Assembly (NCBI GenBank): GCA_009193035.1
Contig: SWDT01000061.1
Span: forward strand, 372,001-436,000
Length of the DNA: 64,000 nucleotides
Direction: 5' to 3'
Origin: Halicephalobus mephisto
Taxonomy: Eukaryota; Nematoda; Chromadorea; Rhabditida; Panagrolaimidae
Shown: positions 33,698 through 44,333 of the stretch, piece after piece
Layout: each line of letters opens with the position of its first letter
Position numbering within the stretch: position 1 is the first letter of the stretch
The notes under the pieces: generated by a model
What the model was told of the DNA's origin: nothing
The model's database searches: none
The model's input: only the letters and a program-made list of their open reading frames with translations
Program-made: the position numbers and the translations under genes

Positions 33698-34277
33698 TCA
33701 GTTTACAGTGCGGATTCTACCAGGGATGTAATTTTTGTCGATCTCGTTATTTTGAAGGAAAATGTGGAGGGATTTCTCACTTTGCGCCAATGGATGTCCT
33801 GATACCCTGGAAACGGAATTTACTAGGTACGAAAAGTTTTAAAGCCTTACTTGTTGAGGAATAACTCGAGTCCTTTACGGCGTTCTTCAATGAAACTTTC
33901 GTCGAAGATCCCGTCGTCGGATCTGAATGGAAGCTGGCGTTTTAGAGCTTTTCCTGGGAGCGGAGGTACGATAATCTTGCTGTCCCTTTCCAATTCGGTT
34001 CTTAGCCATTCAAAATCAGAATATCTACGACGAACGCTGGATTCCTTGTGTTTGAAAACAGGAAGGTTGGTCTGAAAGCGGTCCGTCAAATTCCCTCTGA
34101 CGTGATGATAAACAATAAACTCACACGCAACCGCACTTCGTAATCAGTGTACCGATTCTTCCCGACACCGTGAGTAATAGGATTCACAACTTCGATTTCC
34201 AGAAAATTCGCCGGAGGAGCGTAGGCTTCATCCAAGGTTTGCCGTTTCGTCACCAATCGCTGGGTTGCTGCACTCAT
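33698..34277 (-). CDS. snx-3: Sorting nexin SNX3/12-like
   Basis: Minus-strand exons 34277-34125, 34071-33851 and 33806-33698 give 160 residues, against 162 in human SNX3. Almost the whole protein is a PX domain, which binds PI3P on early endosomes; SNX3 works with retromer in recycling cargo such as Wntless. Visible family motifs are NFLEIEVVNPITHGVG, TNLPVFKHKESSVRRRYSDF (PI3P-contacting RRRYSDF), the Pro-rich PPLPGKAL loop, and the C-terminal GHPLAQSEKSLHIFLQ. Exon 2 starts at TTTCAG|ACC so that VRLR joins TNLP as in the family. A leader acceptor (TTTTTAG) sits about 10 bases before the ATG. The kelch and thioesterase genes lie upstream on the same strand. Confidence 0.95.
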
Positions 34278-34879
34278 CCTTAATTGCCTAAAAACAAAAA
34301 ATTCATATATCAATTCAATTTTTTACGTGAAATATTCGTTATAAAACTACAAATAAATAAAACATATTGATAAAAATTCAAAATTCGATCAATTTTTATG
34401 AATTTTAAGCAATTTCGAAAAAAACTGGTTAACGCGAAAAAGTGATTCAACCAATTGCTGTCTTGGGAATTTTAGAGTCGATCGATAAAAACGCGCAACG
34501 TACTACAGCGATATCCGTATTTATATAAATATTCAATAATAAAAATAAAAATAATAAAAATTACAAAATTAACTAAAATCTAATTTTTTTCGATGACATT
34601 GGAAAAATTTTTTTTTAATTTTGCAAAGCATTCTGGACATTCGTTTCGAGACAAATTTATTTAAAAATTTAAAAAATATAAAAAATAAAATTAAATAAGG
34701 ATCCAAGTAGGATAAAGTCCAGCAGGACAGAACAATCTAGAATCATGCGGAGAGACGACTGGCTCGCTTTGGCGAATGTTTACACGTGGCCAGTCATTCC
34801 CTAGAAATTCAATCTCAAATTGAGATTTTAAGTCAAGTATGGTTTAAATTTTAGGATTAACTTGTAAATTTATAAATTT
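34278..34879. other. Gap between kelch gene and snx-3
   Basis: 602 bases on the shared minus strand. AT-rich apart from 34690-34810 (GCGGAGAGACGACTGGCTCG and nearby), which may be a promoter element for snx-3. Too long to look like a typical tight operon spacer. No gene or array seen. Confidence 0.5.
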
Positions 34880-36453
34880 TTATTTTTCCTGCAGTAATAT
34901 TGTTCCTTTTTGTCTTTTTTGATTCAAATATATCGTATTTAATCTTTTTAAAACCAAATTTCCATCTAATTTGAATCTTTCGACGGAATTTAGGGCTTGT
35001 TTCCCGTCCCATCCGCCGACGACCAGGATCTGGCTCAAAGACTCGATGAAAATCGTCGAATGATTTTCTCTCGGAACTTCCAAAGACATACTGTAACTGG
35101 TTATCTTCTCTTCATCCACTACAGTAATCTTGTCCATAATTTCGATCCCGTTGAAGCCGCCGATGATGAAAATTTTCTTAAAATCCTTTCCGATTACGGT
35201 TACTGTATGACCTTCTACAGGATATGGAAGACTTCTGACAACTTCTGATTTTCCAGATTTCACATCGAGAGAAATAACACATTTAAGAGTTCTTTTTTCA
35301 TCCCAACCGCCGAAAAATAAAATTTTTCCTGGATTATATGGATCACAAACAGCTGCGGAATTCTTCAACCTCGAAATCACAGAAGGCAGTGTCTTCGGGG
35401 GTCCTTCGAAAGTATACAGAGCACAAGAATTAAGACACGATTGTCCATCGTACCCTCCGGCAATCAGCAATTTTCCCTAAAATTTTAATTAAAACAATTA
35501 TAACAAAAATTATACATTATTAAAATTTTCCAATTTCACAAAAAGAAAAAAATAAATCTGGCAATTCAAACCAGAAACAATATATTTAATTTTAGGATAA
35601 TAATTACTTTTAAATTTTTGAATTCCCGCGCAAAAGGCGAGTAGAAGCAAAAAAAGGTAAAACTGGCAAATTATTACAAAACTATTTATTTTTTATTTTT
35701 AAAATTATTTTAATTTTCAAATTTTCTGAAATTCTAGGTTGAAAAAATTTAATTTTTAAAATAATAATTACTTTTAAATTTTTGAATTCCCGCGCAAAGG
35801 GCGAGTAAAGGCAAAAAATGGTAAAACTGACAAATTATTACGAAACTATTTATTTTTTATTTTTAAAATTATTTTAATTTTCAAATTTGCTGAAATTCTG
35901 TGTTGAAAAAATTTAATTTTTAAAATAATAATTACTTTTAAATTTTCGAATTCCCGCGCAAAGGGGCGAGTAAAGGCAAAAAGTGGTAAAACTGGCGAAT
36001 TATTACGAAATTCTACTCGTTTTTTAGGATAATATTAACTTTCTGGAAATTCGTATTTAGTTTTTTAAAAACATTAATTTCTAATTTCCTTACTGTAATA
36101 TTAAAAAAACTTACATCAATTTCACAAAAAGCAAAACAACTTCCAGCTTCAATTATTTCATTTTCCAAAATTTCACTTTTTAATTTTTTTTCATTTAATT
36201 TTATTTTTTCTACAGAATTCAGATGACTTTTAGGACCACTACAACCTCCAGCAACATATATATAACCATTTTTCAACCAAACTGCCGGTCCTCTTCTGGG
36301 AATTTTTAAAACATCATCGATTTTATTAAAATAAATTTTTTCATTTCCTTCTTCATCCGGAAAAGCCAGTTTATCCACTTCCAATACTTCAATACTCGTC
36401 AAGCATCCTTCTTCCTTAGCTTCTGTACATCCCCCAATTACCGTAATCAGCAT
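34880..36453 (-). CDS. Kelch-repeat protein
   Basis: Minus-strand exons 36453-36115 and 35476-34880 give 311 residues. Repeated beta-propeller blades show the double-Gly signature: VIGGCTEA, YVAGGCSG, LIAGGYDG, FFGGWDEK, IIGGFNGI and VVGGWDGK. Six blades fill nearly the whole protein, with no visible BTB, BACK, F-box or transmembrane segment, so it is a bare propeller, probably a protein-binding module. The ATG lies 141 bases after the thioesterase stop, with an AATAAA in between, which suggests the downstream gene of an operon. The intron (638 bases) holds three copies of a repeat with an E2F-like site. Orthologue not recognised. Confidence 0.78.
35590..36010. repeat. Three-copy intronic repeat with E2F-like motif
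   Basis: Period about 160. Each unit has AATAATTACTTTTAAATTTT, then GAATTCCCGCGCAAAGGGCG and GTAAAGGCAAAAAGTGG. The TTCCCGCGCAAA cores lie near 35622, 35787 and 35950. A single related site occurs at 21976. Confidence 0.85.
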
Positions 36454-36594
36454 CTTCAAAAAAATTTAAAAAATAAAACTTTTAAAAAATATGGGGAAAA
36501 TCGAACCATTTCAGTAACGTTGAAATTAATTTACTTTTTATTAATAAATACACAACTTGACCTTAATTCCAGGTAAAATATCCAATGTTCCGAA
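36454..36594 (-). other. Intercistronic spacer, thioesterase to kelch gene
   Basis: 141 bases on the minus strand. An AATAAA poly(A) signal follows the thioesterase stop by about 60 bases, and about 90 bases later a T-rich TTTTTTTGAAG runs straight into the kelch ATG. Spacing and content fit SL2-type processing in a nematode operon. Confidence 0.5.
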
Positions 36595-37824
36595 TTATTT
36601 AAGGACCTTGTTGAGGAAGTCTTTGGCGTCCTTGAGCTCCTGCGGACAGCTGGAGTGATCCATGGGGTAAGTCTTGAATTCAACATTCGGATTAAACTTG
36701 GAAATAGCTTCCTTTGTCATTTGTCCAAACATCAAAGGCACTAAAAAGTCATTTGTTCCATGACCTAAGAAAATCGGTGTTTTCAGATTGGCAGTGTGAT
36801 TCTGAAAATTAATTTTTTTGCTTTTTTTAAGGATTAAACAAACCCCTGGAAGTTTGTCTCTTTGCAATAAGAATGAGCTCAATCCAAGAATTCCACCAAG
36901 GGGCTTATCGTACGTCAGACCGGCATAGATAGCCAGAGCTCCACCCATGGAAAATCCACCAACAGCGATTCTTTCAACTGGAATACCTTCTTTGATTTCA
37001 GCCTCGATTAATTCATGAACGTATTCTTTTGCCTTCTGAATTCCAGCAGCATCTTCAGGAGAATCAACCGTAAGACCAAAAAGATCATACCAAGCGGGCA
37101 TCGCCATTCCAAAATTTAATGTTACAGGACGAACTCCACTAAAATTTTTAAAACATTAGTCGATAATTCATGTAAAAACTTACGCATTGGGACAGACGAC
37201 TTTCAAATGGGGAATGGAGACTTCATTCTTGAAGGCATCGGCCCATCCGGCTCCCTGATCCCCTAACCCATGGAAGAAGAGCAACTAAAATTTTAAAGTT
37301 CACACAACCCTTAATATTGATTGGGAATTGGTATAACGATTAAATAGATTATTGATTTTAGACAATGAATCAGCAAGAAAGGAAATTATTCAGTCACAAG
37401 GGTCCAGGATTTATAGTCACGTAAAACATTTCAATTTAATCTTTTTTACAGGAAAATTTGCAAAAACAGCAAGTTATGAATATATATAAAATAGTGAGGA
37501 TTTTTAGGTTATGGAAATTTTAGGGAAGATGATGACAGAAATTTGTAAAAAATTATTCAAACATTTAGTAAAAGTGAAAATTGATATATGAAAATTAACT
37601 TACAGTTGCTATATTTCAGAGAAATGATATAGAGTTATGGATATACATATAATGATAAGGATTTTTAGGTTATGGAAATTTTAGGAGACAATATAATCGA
37701 AATTTGTAAAAAATTATTCTAACATTTAGTAAAAAAGAAAATTGATATATGAAAATTAAATTACAGTGGCCGTGTGTTTTGCCTTGGGCTTGACTACATA
37801 TGGAGCCGGTCCGCTGACACTCAT
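36595..37824 (-). CDS. ath-1: Acyl-protein thioesterase (LYPLA/APT family)
   Basis: Minus-strand exons 37824-37765 (coding part), 37284-37184, 37138-36844 and 36801-36595 give 220 residues, near the 230 of human APT1. Alpha/beta hydrolase that removes palmitate from cytosolic proteins. Catalytic triad: Ser117 in GGFSMGG, Asp170 in GTNDFLVP and His201 in MDHSS. The oxyanion-region FFHGLGDQGAGWADAF and RPVTLNFGMAMPAWYDLFG are typical. The first exon extends open to an acceptor at 37985 with no in-frame ATG, so a longer form would need another exon; I chose Met at 37824 because it aligns with the family start. Exon 1's donor is ACT|GTAATT. A duplicated copy of this donor lies in the intron. Confidence 0.9.
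37474..37767. repeat. Tandem duplication spanning a splice donor in the thioesterase gene
   Basis: Two copies of about 160 bases (about 37474-37606 and 37635-37767) share GGATTTTTAGGTTATGGAAA, TTTGTAAAAAATTATTC and GATATATGAAAATTAA. The second ends at the real exon 1 donor; the first ends at a matching CAACT|GTAAGT decoy donor on the minus strand. Confidence 0.8.
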
Positions 37825-37984
37825 GTTCTGGCTCGAGCTGGCTCCTGATCCTCCGAAGATACCTTGGAACAAGTTAAACGTTTTGGAAATGTTCGAAGAT
37901 TGACGTTGACAGAGAATTAATCGAATAGATGAGATTGCGACAATGGCAGAGAGGCTTCTGGAAAATAGAGTGGCCGTTTTGCTC

Positions 37985-38347
37985 CTGAAAAAAAATCCAA
38001 TTCAATCTTCAAAGAAAAAATAGCATTTATCCCGAAAAACATGCACGAGAAAACAGACAAAAAAGGAACGCTCTCGCGGAAAAACCGGCCGCTTCGGGAA
38101 CCGACAACTCCGCCACATCAAACCACGCTTCATTCCAGCCACGCTCTTTGAAGTTTTTAAATTTCATTAATTTTAATTTTTTTAAATTTTTCTTTAATTT
38201 CATTAATTTGCCGAAAACGATCCATTAAATGAGTCAAGTGATATTTGGCTTGATCAGCTCGTGTTATGTTTATCGATTTTTTTTGTTTATTTTTTCATAT
38301 ATCAATTTTCAGGTGGATGACAGAAGTCCACTGAAAACAAAATCGAT
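37985..38347. promoter_or_regulatory. Divergent promoter region, thioesterase and TM9SF4-like
   Basis: About 360 bases between divergent genes. 38040-38150 is GC-richer (GCGGAAAAACCGGCCGCTTC), a plausible core promoter. Acceptors facing each gene lie at 37985 (-) and 38312 (+). A short upstream ORF, 38317-38334 (six codons), precedes the TM9SF4-like ATG by 13 bases. Confidence 0.45.
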
Positions 38348-41049
38348 ATGGCTTCAAGTTCTAAAAAAACACTGATATTTTTTGTTTTTTTTGCACTTTT
38401 GCCGCTGGATGATGGATTTTACGGCAAGTTTGAGTCAACACGTGGATGTGGATTAATTTAGGATTTTTCAGTTCCGGGTGTTGCTCCGAAGGAATTCAAA
38501 GCCGGAGACGCCATTGATCTCAAGGCTATCAAGCTCACAAGTATCAGAACCGTCGTTCCTTACGAGTATTACTCTTTGCCCTTCTGTAAGCCTTCTGGAG
38601 AACTCCATTACAACTCTGAGAATCTTGGAGAAGTAATGAGAGGCGACAGAATCGTCAACACTCCATATCAGGTAGGTTTCTTTCTGTACGAAATTTCCTC
38701 TCCATATTTCGTAAAATTTAATCCATTTCCTTCGTTTTTATATTAATTTCCTTGATAGTTGAAGTATTTTCTAAGATACCAGTCAACTAACAGAAAATTG
38801 ATAAGATGAGGAAATGAATTATTTAACATCTCCTTTCCATATTTCGTAGAATTTAATCCATTTCCTTCGTTTTTACATTAATTTCTTTAATAGTTGGAGT
38901 ATTTTCTAAGATATCAGTCAACTAACAGAAAATTGATATAAAATGAGTAAATGAATTATGTAACATTTTCTCTCCATATTTCGTAAAATTTAATCCATTT
39001 CCTTCGTTTTTTATATTAATTTCCTCGATAGTTGAATTGACTTAATATATTAATTAAGAAAAGACTGATTTAAAGAGAAAAAAGTTGGGAACCAGCGCGA
39101 GTCGAAGAGGAACTACTATGATATAGCTTTATTTTTGCATAAAAATTAATTACCACATTGTGTATTTGAATTTCCAGGTGTTCATGAAACATGACGAAGG
39201 TTGTCATAGTCTTTGTTCTCCTTCTCGTACGAAATCCATTTCTCAAGAAGAATCCGACCAACTTCGAAAAAGAATCGTGGAAGATTACCATGTACATTTG
39301 CTGGTTGATAATCTTCCTTGTGCCACTCGATATGAGGTCCCAGAAACGAAAGAAGTCTTCTACGATCATGGATACAAACTCGGATGGGTCGAAAACGGGA
39401 AAATCTACGTCAACAACCATTTGGAGATCCTTCTGAAGTACCACAAACCTCAACACGACGACGTTTACCGTGTTGTCGGATTTGAAGTCCAGCCAAAATC
39501 CATTTCCTCTTCGAAATTCACTTTCGAAGATGACGGTAAATGTTCCTTTGGAGAAAACACCGAACCTCAGGAAGTAGTCGACGGAACTAACGAAATTGCG
39601 TGGACTTACTCCATCAGATGGGAAGAGAGCGATGTTCCGTGGGCCAGCAGATGGGATGTTCTTCTTCAGATGAGAGATCACCAGATTCATTACTTTTCTA
39701 TTTTGAATTCCTTCGTTGTTGTTGCTTGTTTGACCGGATTCCTCGGGATCATCATCGTGAGGACCGTCAGAAGAGATATTGCGAAATACAATCGTGACGA
39801 AGAAATGGATGATACCCTTGAAGAAACAGGATGGAAACTTGTTCATGGTGATGTCTTCAGGCCTCCACCGTACTCTACTCTGTTGGTTATGTTGGTCGGA
39901 TCCGGAATTCAAATAATCGGAATGGTTTCCGTCGTTATTTCGTTTGCTATGCTTGGAATGTTGTCTCCATCGAACAGAGGAGGATTAACAACAGCTGCTG
40001 TTGGACTTTATTGTTTTATGGGTGTTTTTGCTGGATATCATGCTGGAAGATTGTACAAAACTTTCAAAGGAAATGCTCCTAAACGAGTTGCGGTTAAAAC
40101 GGCTTTATTTTTCCCAACAATTGTCCTTGGATCTGGATTTGTTCTTAATTTCTTCCTTATTAGTAAACATTCTTCTGGAGCAGTAAGTTTATTTTTTAAA
40201 TTTAAGTTTAAAAATATTAATTTTTTTGTTTTAAAATTAAAGTTTTTTATTTTTTTAGATTTTAAAATTAAAATTTTTAAGAATTTTTTACTTTTTTTAT
40301 ATTTTAAAATTTTGATTTTTCACTTTTTTGTTTTAAAATTTTTTAGTTTCTTTGTTTTAAAATTAAAGTTTTGATTTTTAAAAATGTTTGAATTTTAATT
40401 TTTTAGATTCCATTTACTACGATGTTGGCTATCTTGTTTATGTTATTCTGTATTGATCTTCCATTGGTATTTGTTGGATTCCACTTTGGATTCAGAAAAC
40501 AAAAGATTTCTCATCCAGTTAGGGTCAATCAGATCCCACGTCAAGTTCCGGAATCTCCGTGGTATTTGAAAACTATTCCATGTATGTTGCTTTCTGGTAT
40601 TCTTCCATTTGGAGCAGTTTTTATTGAATTGTATTTCATATTTTCTGCTATTTGGGAAAATCAATTTTATTATCTTTTTGGATTTTTATTCATTGTATAT
40701 GGAATATTATTTATTTCATGTTGCCAAATTGCCATCGTTGTGACCTACTTCTTACTTTGTGCAGAAAATTATCGTTGGTGGTGGAATAGTTTTACTGTAG
40801 GAGGTGGATCTGGTTTATATGTCATGGCTTATGCAATTTTCTACTACTTTACGAAGGTAAAATTTTTATTTTTGAATTATTTTTAAAGTAATTTTTTAGT
40901 TGGATATTATTGGATTTATTCCGACGTTATTGTACTTTTCCTATTCTGCATTAATTGCTTTGACATTCTGGCTCTTGACAGGAACAATTGGATTTTACAG
41001 TTCGTATTTGTTTTTGAGAAAAATTTACAGTGCTGTCAAAATTGACTAA
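38348..41049 (+). CDS. TM9SF4-like nonaspanin
   Basis: Exons 38348-38423, 38472-38671, 39178-40182, 40407-40856 and 40900-41049 give 626 residues (human TM9SF4 is about 640). Starts with a signal peptide, then the family's lumenal domain ([37 protein letters not shown]), nine C-terminal membrane spans, and a cytosolic end, VKID, with the KxD Golgi-retention motif. TM9SF proteins sort transmembrane-domain cargo in the Golgi/endosomes and affect phagocytosis and adhesion. The FRPP and GSGIQI, VSFAMLG-type stretches agree with the family. Intron 1 must start with GC (TACG|GCAAGT) to keep the family reading FYVPGVAP. Intron 2 holds a three-copy repeat. Orthologue among the nematode TM9 paralogues not certain. 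Confidence 0.92.
38685..39060. repeat. Three-copy tandem repeat, period about 131, in TM9SF4-like intron 2
   Basis: Units contain CTCTCCATATTTCGTAAAAT, TTAATCCATTTCCTTCG, GATACCAGTCAACTAACAG and AAAATTGATAAGATGAG. The third copy is truncated. Confidence 0.85.
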
Positions 41050-41948
41050 GAATTATCGTCGAAAAGATGCTAATGCGTGTAATTTTTAATTGATTTTGAT
41101 GAAACACATTCTGAATTATTTGCTGATTTGTAATGGGAGAAATTTCTCAATATTTTATAGTAAAATTAAAAATTTTTTAAATTTAATTCTGGTCGGAAGG
41201 TTTTAATTTTCGGGAACTAACTTGGGTCGATTTTGTAGAAATTATATAATGTAGAAAATTGTCGAAAATGATACTGTTATAAAAATGAAAATTATATTGA
41301 CAAGGATTTTTTAAAATTTTATAAAAAATATTTACCATAAAAAAGCAGAAATGGGAGTTGTCTCGAGACGAATTTCAGAGATCTTGTGGAAACTACAGTA
41401 ATTTGCGTGTTGATTTTACATGACAATTGTTTTGTAATTGTTATTATGCAATCTTAAATATTGTGTTATAAAAAAACAGAAATGGGAATTGTCTCGAGAC
41501 GAATTTCAGAGATCTTGTGGAAAATACAGTAATTTGCGTGTTGATTTTACGTGACAATTGTTTTGTAATTGTTATTATGCAATCTTAAATATTGTATTAT
41601 AAAAAAACAGAAATGGGAATTGTCTCGAGACGAATTTCAGGGATCTTGTGGAAAATACAGTAATTTGCGTGTTGATTTTACGTGACAATTGTTTTGTAAT
41701 TGTTATCACACAATCAAAAAATTCGCCGAAAACGGGCTTCATTATTCGTAATTTTAAAAAAACGGATTCCTAAATTTTAAATTTTTTATTTTTGTTTTTA
41801 TTTGAAAATTTTAAAGGATTTATATATTAATTTTCGTTTAATTATAATGTTTATATTATAAAAAGTGGAAATTATTAAATAAGAATTTTTATTTTTATTT
41901 TTTATCAAAAATAAATTTTTATTTTTTATCAAAGATAATTCTGAAAAT
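41050..41948. repeat. Convergent 3' region with a three-copy repeat
   Basis: Between the TM9SF4-like gene and the small secreted-protein gene. 41338-41715 is a tandem array with a period of about 128, near-identical units: AATGGGAATTGTCTCGAGAC, GAATTTCAGAGATCTTGTGG, AAAATACAGTAATTTGCGTG, ACGTGACAATTGTTTTGTAA. The rest is AT-rich 3' flank. Confidence 0.85.
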
Positions 41949-42788
41949 TCACGAAGAACAAGAAGAAAAATCGTAAACGTCGAATCTCAGTTGTTTCGAG
42001 AGCGTTTCTATCACAACGGTCCAGAGCCTGGGGTCCTTCTGATTGATAACAATATAAAGTCGACAGATTACTGTAGTTATTCTTTTTTGAGTAAAAAATT
42101 GATCCAAACGAGTATATGCCATTCTCCAAGTATTAATGTCAGTCATTCCTTTTTTCTGACAATGAGCCTGAACAGCCAAAAATTGCCCACAAAAAGGAGT
42201 CAGATTATTTGTGAGAACAGTGGACAAAATTTCCAGAGGAACATTGACCATAGGGTACCTAGCCCCAAATGTAGTTCCTACAGCTCCAACTTCTATCGTC
42301 TGAACAAAAGTCAAAGAAGCCATTATGGATGCTGTTACGGCTAAAAAAATAAAAATATTCAAAAAAATAAAAAATAAAAAATATTCAAAAAAATAAAAAT
42401 ATTAAAAAAAATAAAAAATATTAAAAAAAATAAAAATATTTAAATAAGTAAAAATATTTTTTTAAAATTTAAAAAAAATTAAAATATTTGAAAAAATAAA
42501 AATATTAAAATAACTAAAAATACTTTTAAAAAAAATAAAATTTAAATCATACTTTAAAAATAATTTACCAGTAATGAGGTCTTGACCAGTCATTCCTTGA
42601 CGAATTTGAGGTTCCAAAGTGGTCAAAATCTTCTTATATTGATCCATAGTAAAGTAGTTAGACACCCATCTCATAAGCTTTCTTATTATCTTCCGTCTGA
42701 TGGGAGAATCTCCCCCAGTTCCAATTCCTTCAACATTCAGAAAAAACGGAAGGAAAATAAACAACAAAACTATGAAGTGCAGATTCAT
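41949..42788 (-). CDS. Small secreted nematode protein, family not recognised
   Basis: Minus-strand exons 42788-42569 and 42340-41949 give 203 residues. A strong signal peptide (HFIVLLFIFLPFFL core, about residues 1-20) with no further clear membrane anchor, although ITAVTASIMASLTF (about 72-86) is hydrophobic. Three Cys after the signal peptide (in PFCGQF, AHCQKK, VICRLY) and a last one near the end. Helical character throughout (YKKILTTLEPQIRQGM, WRMAYTRLDQFFTQKR). I know no family with these motifs. The first true ATG is 42788, and a seven-codon upstream ORF ends on it. It follows rpl-18 by 188 bases on the same strand, with an AATAAA and a CATTTGCAG acceptor between them, so it may be an operon partner. 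Confidence 0.7.
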
Positions 42789-42805
42789 TGCATACAATTG
42801 AACAT
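42785..42805 (-). other. Upstream ORF overlapping the secreted-protein start
   Basis: Seven codons from ATG 42805 to a TGA whose bases overlap the main ATG at 42788 (ATGA). Downstream of the likely trans-splice acceptor near 42880, so it would be in the mature mRNA. Same geometry as at gld-2 and etr-1. Confidence 0.45.
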
Positions 42806-42976
42806 TTAAACTTTGTGTTTTATAATTGACATTAGCGTCATCGAACAGATTTCGCTAATCCAACCCTATAAATCTGCAAATGATGAATCTGAAGGGCACC
42901 GTCCAACAAAATTTTATTGACAACCAACAATTAATAATTCTGGACAGTAAAGAACAAAACGAGAACTCTTCGCCGC

Positions 42977-43543
42977 TTAGTTCTTGTAACCGCGAGACTT
43001 TCTGCGACCACGAGCACGCTCGAATTTGCGACCCTTGGATTGGATACGAGGACGAGTATGGCTGTCGGGGACTCCAGGAGCACGTCCGAAGTACTTCTCA
43101 GAAGTGCGAGCCTTGCGGGGGCCTTGAAGCAGAAGGGTGTTCTGACCACGAGGAGCTCTGAGAGCAAATTGATCAAGAGTAAGGACCTCGCCACCAGCAG
43201 CAATGATTCTGGAACGGACAGTTTCCGTCACACGGAGAGCAGCAATGGTAAGCTTCGGGATGCTGAAGATACGCTTGTCATCCGTGACAGTTCCAACGAC
43301 GACGACGGTCTTTCCTTCGTTCCCGGGCTTCTTGTACTTGCGGGTGATACGAGCGATGGAAATCGGTTGCTTGTGTCTGTTGGCCATGATGATTCTCTTG
43401 AAGATGATTTGGTTGAACTTGCGTCCAGTCTTGCGAGCCAGATGCTTGTACAGCTTAGCAAGAAGGTGGATATGAGGATCCTTGCTGACAGCAACCTTGC
43501 GAACGGCCTTGCGGTCGTGCTTGTGGCAAATGTCGATACCCAT
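42977..43543 (-). CDS. rpl-18: 60S ribosomal protein L18 (eL18)
   Basis: Intronless, 188 residues, matching the family length. Starts [16 protein letters not shown] and ends in the basic [18 protein letters not shown] tail; the middle [20 protein letters not shown] is family-typical. A structural component of the large ribosomal subunit, needed in every cell. Codon use is strongly biased to C- and G-ending codons (AAG, CTC, ATC), unlike neighbouring genes, as expected for very high expression. A TATTTTAG acceptor about 17 bases before the ATG is the likely spliced-leader site. AATAAA on the minus strand follows the stop at about 42912-42917. Confidence 0.97.
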   Translation of the reverse strand: MGIDICHKHDRKAVRKVAVSKDPHIHLLAKLYKHLARKTGRKFNQIIFKRIIMANRHKQPISIARITRKYKKPGNEGKTVVVVGTVTDDKRIFSIPKLTIAALRVTETVRSRIIAAGGEVLTLDQFALRAPRGQNTLLLQGPRKARTSEKYFGRAPGVPDSHTRPRIQSKGRKFERARGRRKSRGYKN

Positions 43544-44333
43544 GTTGAACGGTCAAACTCTAAAATACATTGTTATATATCAAATCATATTTCATCTACA
43601 ACGCTGAAAATCAACCACGGTTTTAAAGTAATTTACGAACACAGAAACTGGAATAAACAAATCAACGCGATATAAAACAGGAAAACCGTTGATATTCGAA
43701 GGGAAAGAAAAGTCGCGGAAAAGTAGGATAACAGGATTTCCGAAGAAGTTATTTATTGTTAAATAATACGTAGTAATTACAGTAGAGTGAGAAAAATGCA
43801 AATATAGCAATAGAAAAACGAAAGAAACAGAAAATAACCAAGAAAATAAATGAAACACTCTGACTGACAAAGAAAGTAGGAACGAGAGCAACCGGCCTTT
43901 TTTCGTTGTGAGACCCAGCAACTGCGCCTGCTTTCAGTCAGGAAACGGTCATGCTCTTCGGTGATTTCGTCAAATCCACTTTTAATTTTAATTTTTCCAT
44001 TTTTTCTTCAAAATTTTTTATTGAATCCTTGTGTATCATGTAAATAACTAATGTTCAAAAATTTCGTACAAATTAAAGGCTCTTAAACAGCAAAAAAAAC
44101 CTTGTAACTTTGGATCATACCAAACAAACAAGTGCCAACATTTAAAACTCCGTCGGAATCAACAAAAAAATACAACCAAAATGCTCATTAAATAATGAGA
44201 ACATTAAAAAACAAAGACGCAAATTGTGTTTCCAGGAATGGCAAGATTAGAATCAGTTTTCCTATCGGAATTCGACATTGTTCTCTCACAACAACAGTAT
44301 CCCGTTTCAGATTCTGAATATTTCTGGCACTTG
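43544..44333. other. Gap between rpl-18 and TLC gene
   Basis: 790 bases, the 5' flank of rpl-18 and 3' flank of the TLC gene. 43680-43960 has mixed composition and probably includes the rpl-18 promoter (TTTTTTCGTTGTGAGACC, GGAAACGGTCATGCTC). A low-complexity 109-codon open frame at 43592-43921 (-) is Leu/Phe-rich and not convincing. Confidence 0.5.

Noticed and set aside
39070..39912. 280-codon antisense frame
   Set aside because: Mirror of the TM9SF4-like exon 3, whose conserved family motifs fix the plus strand as coding.
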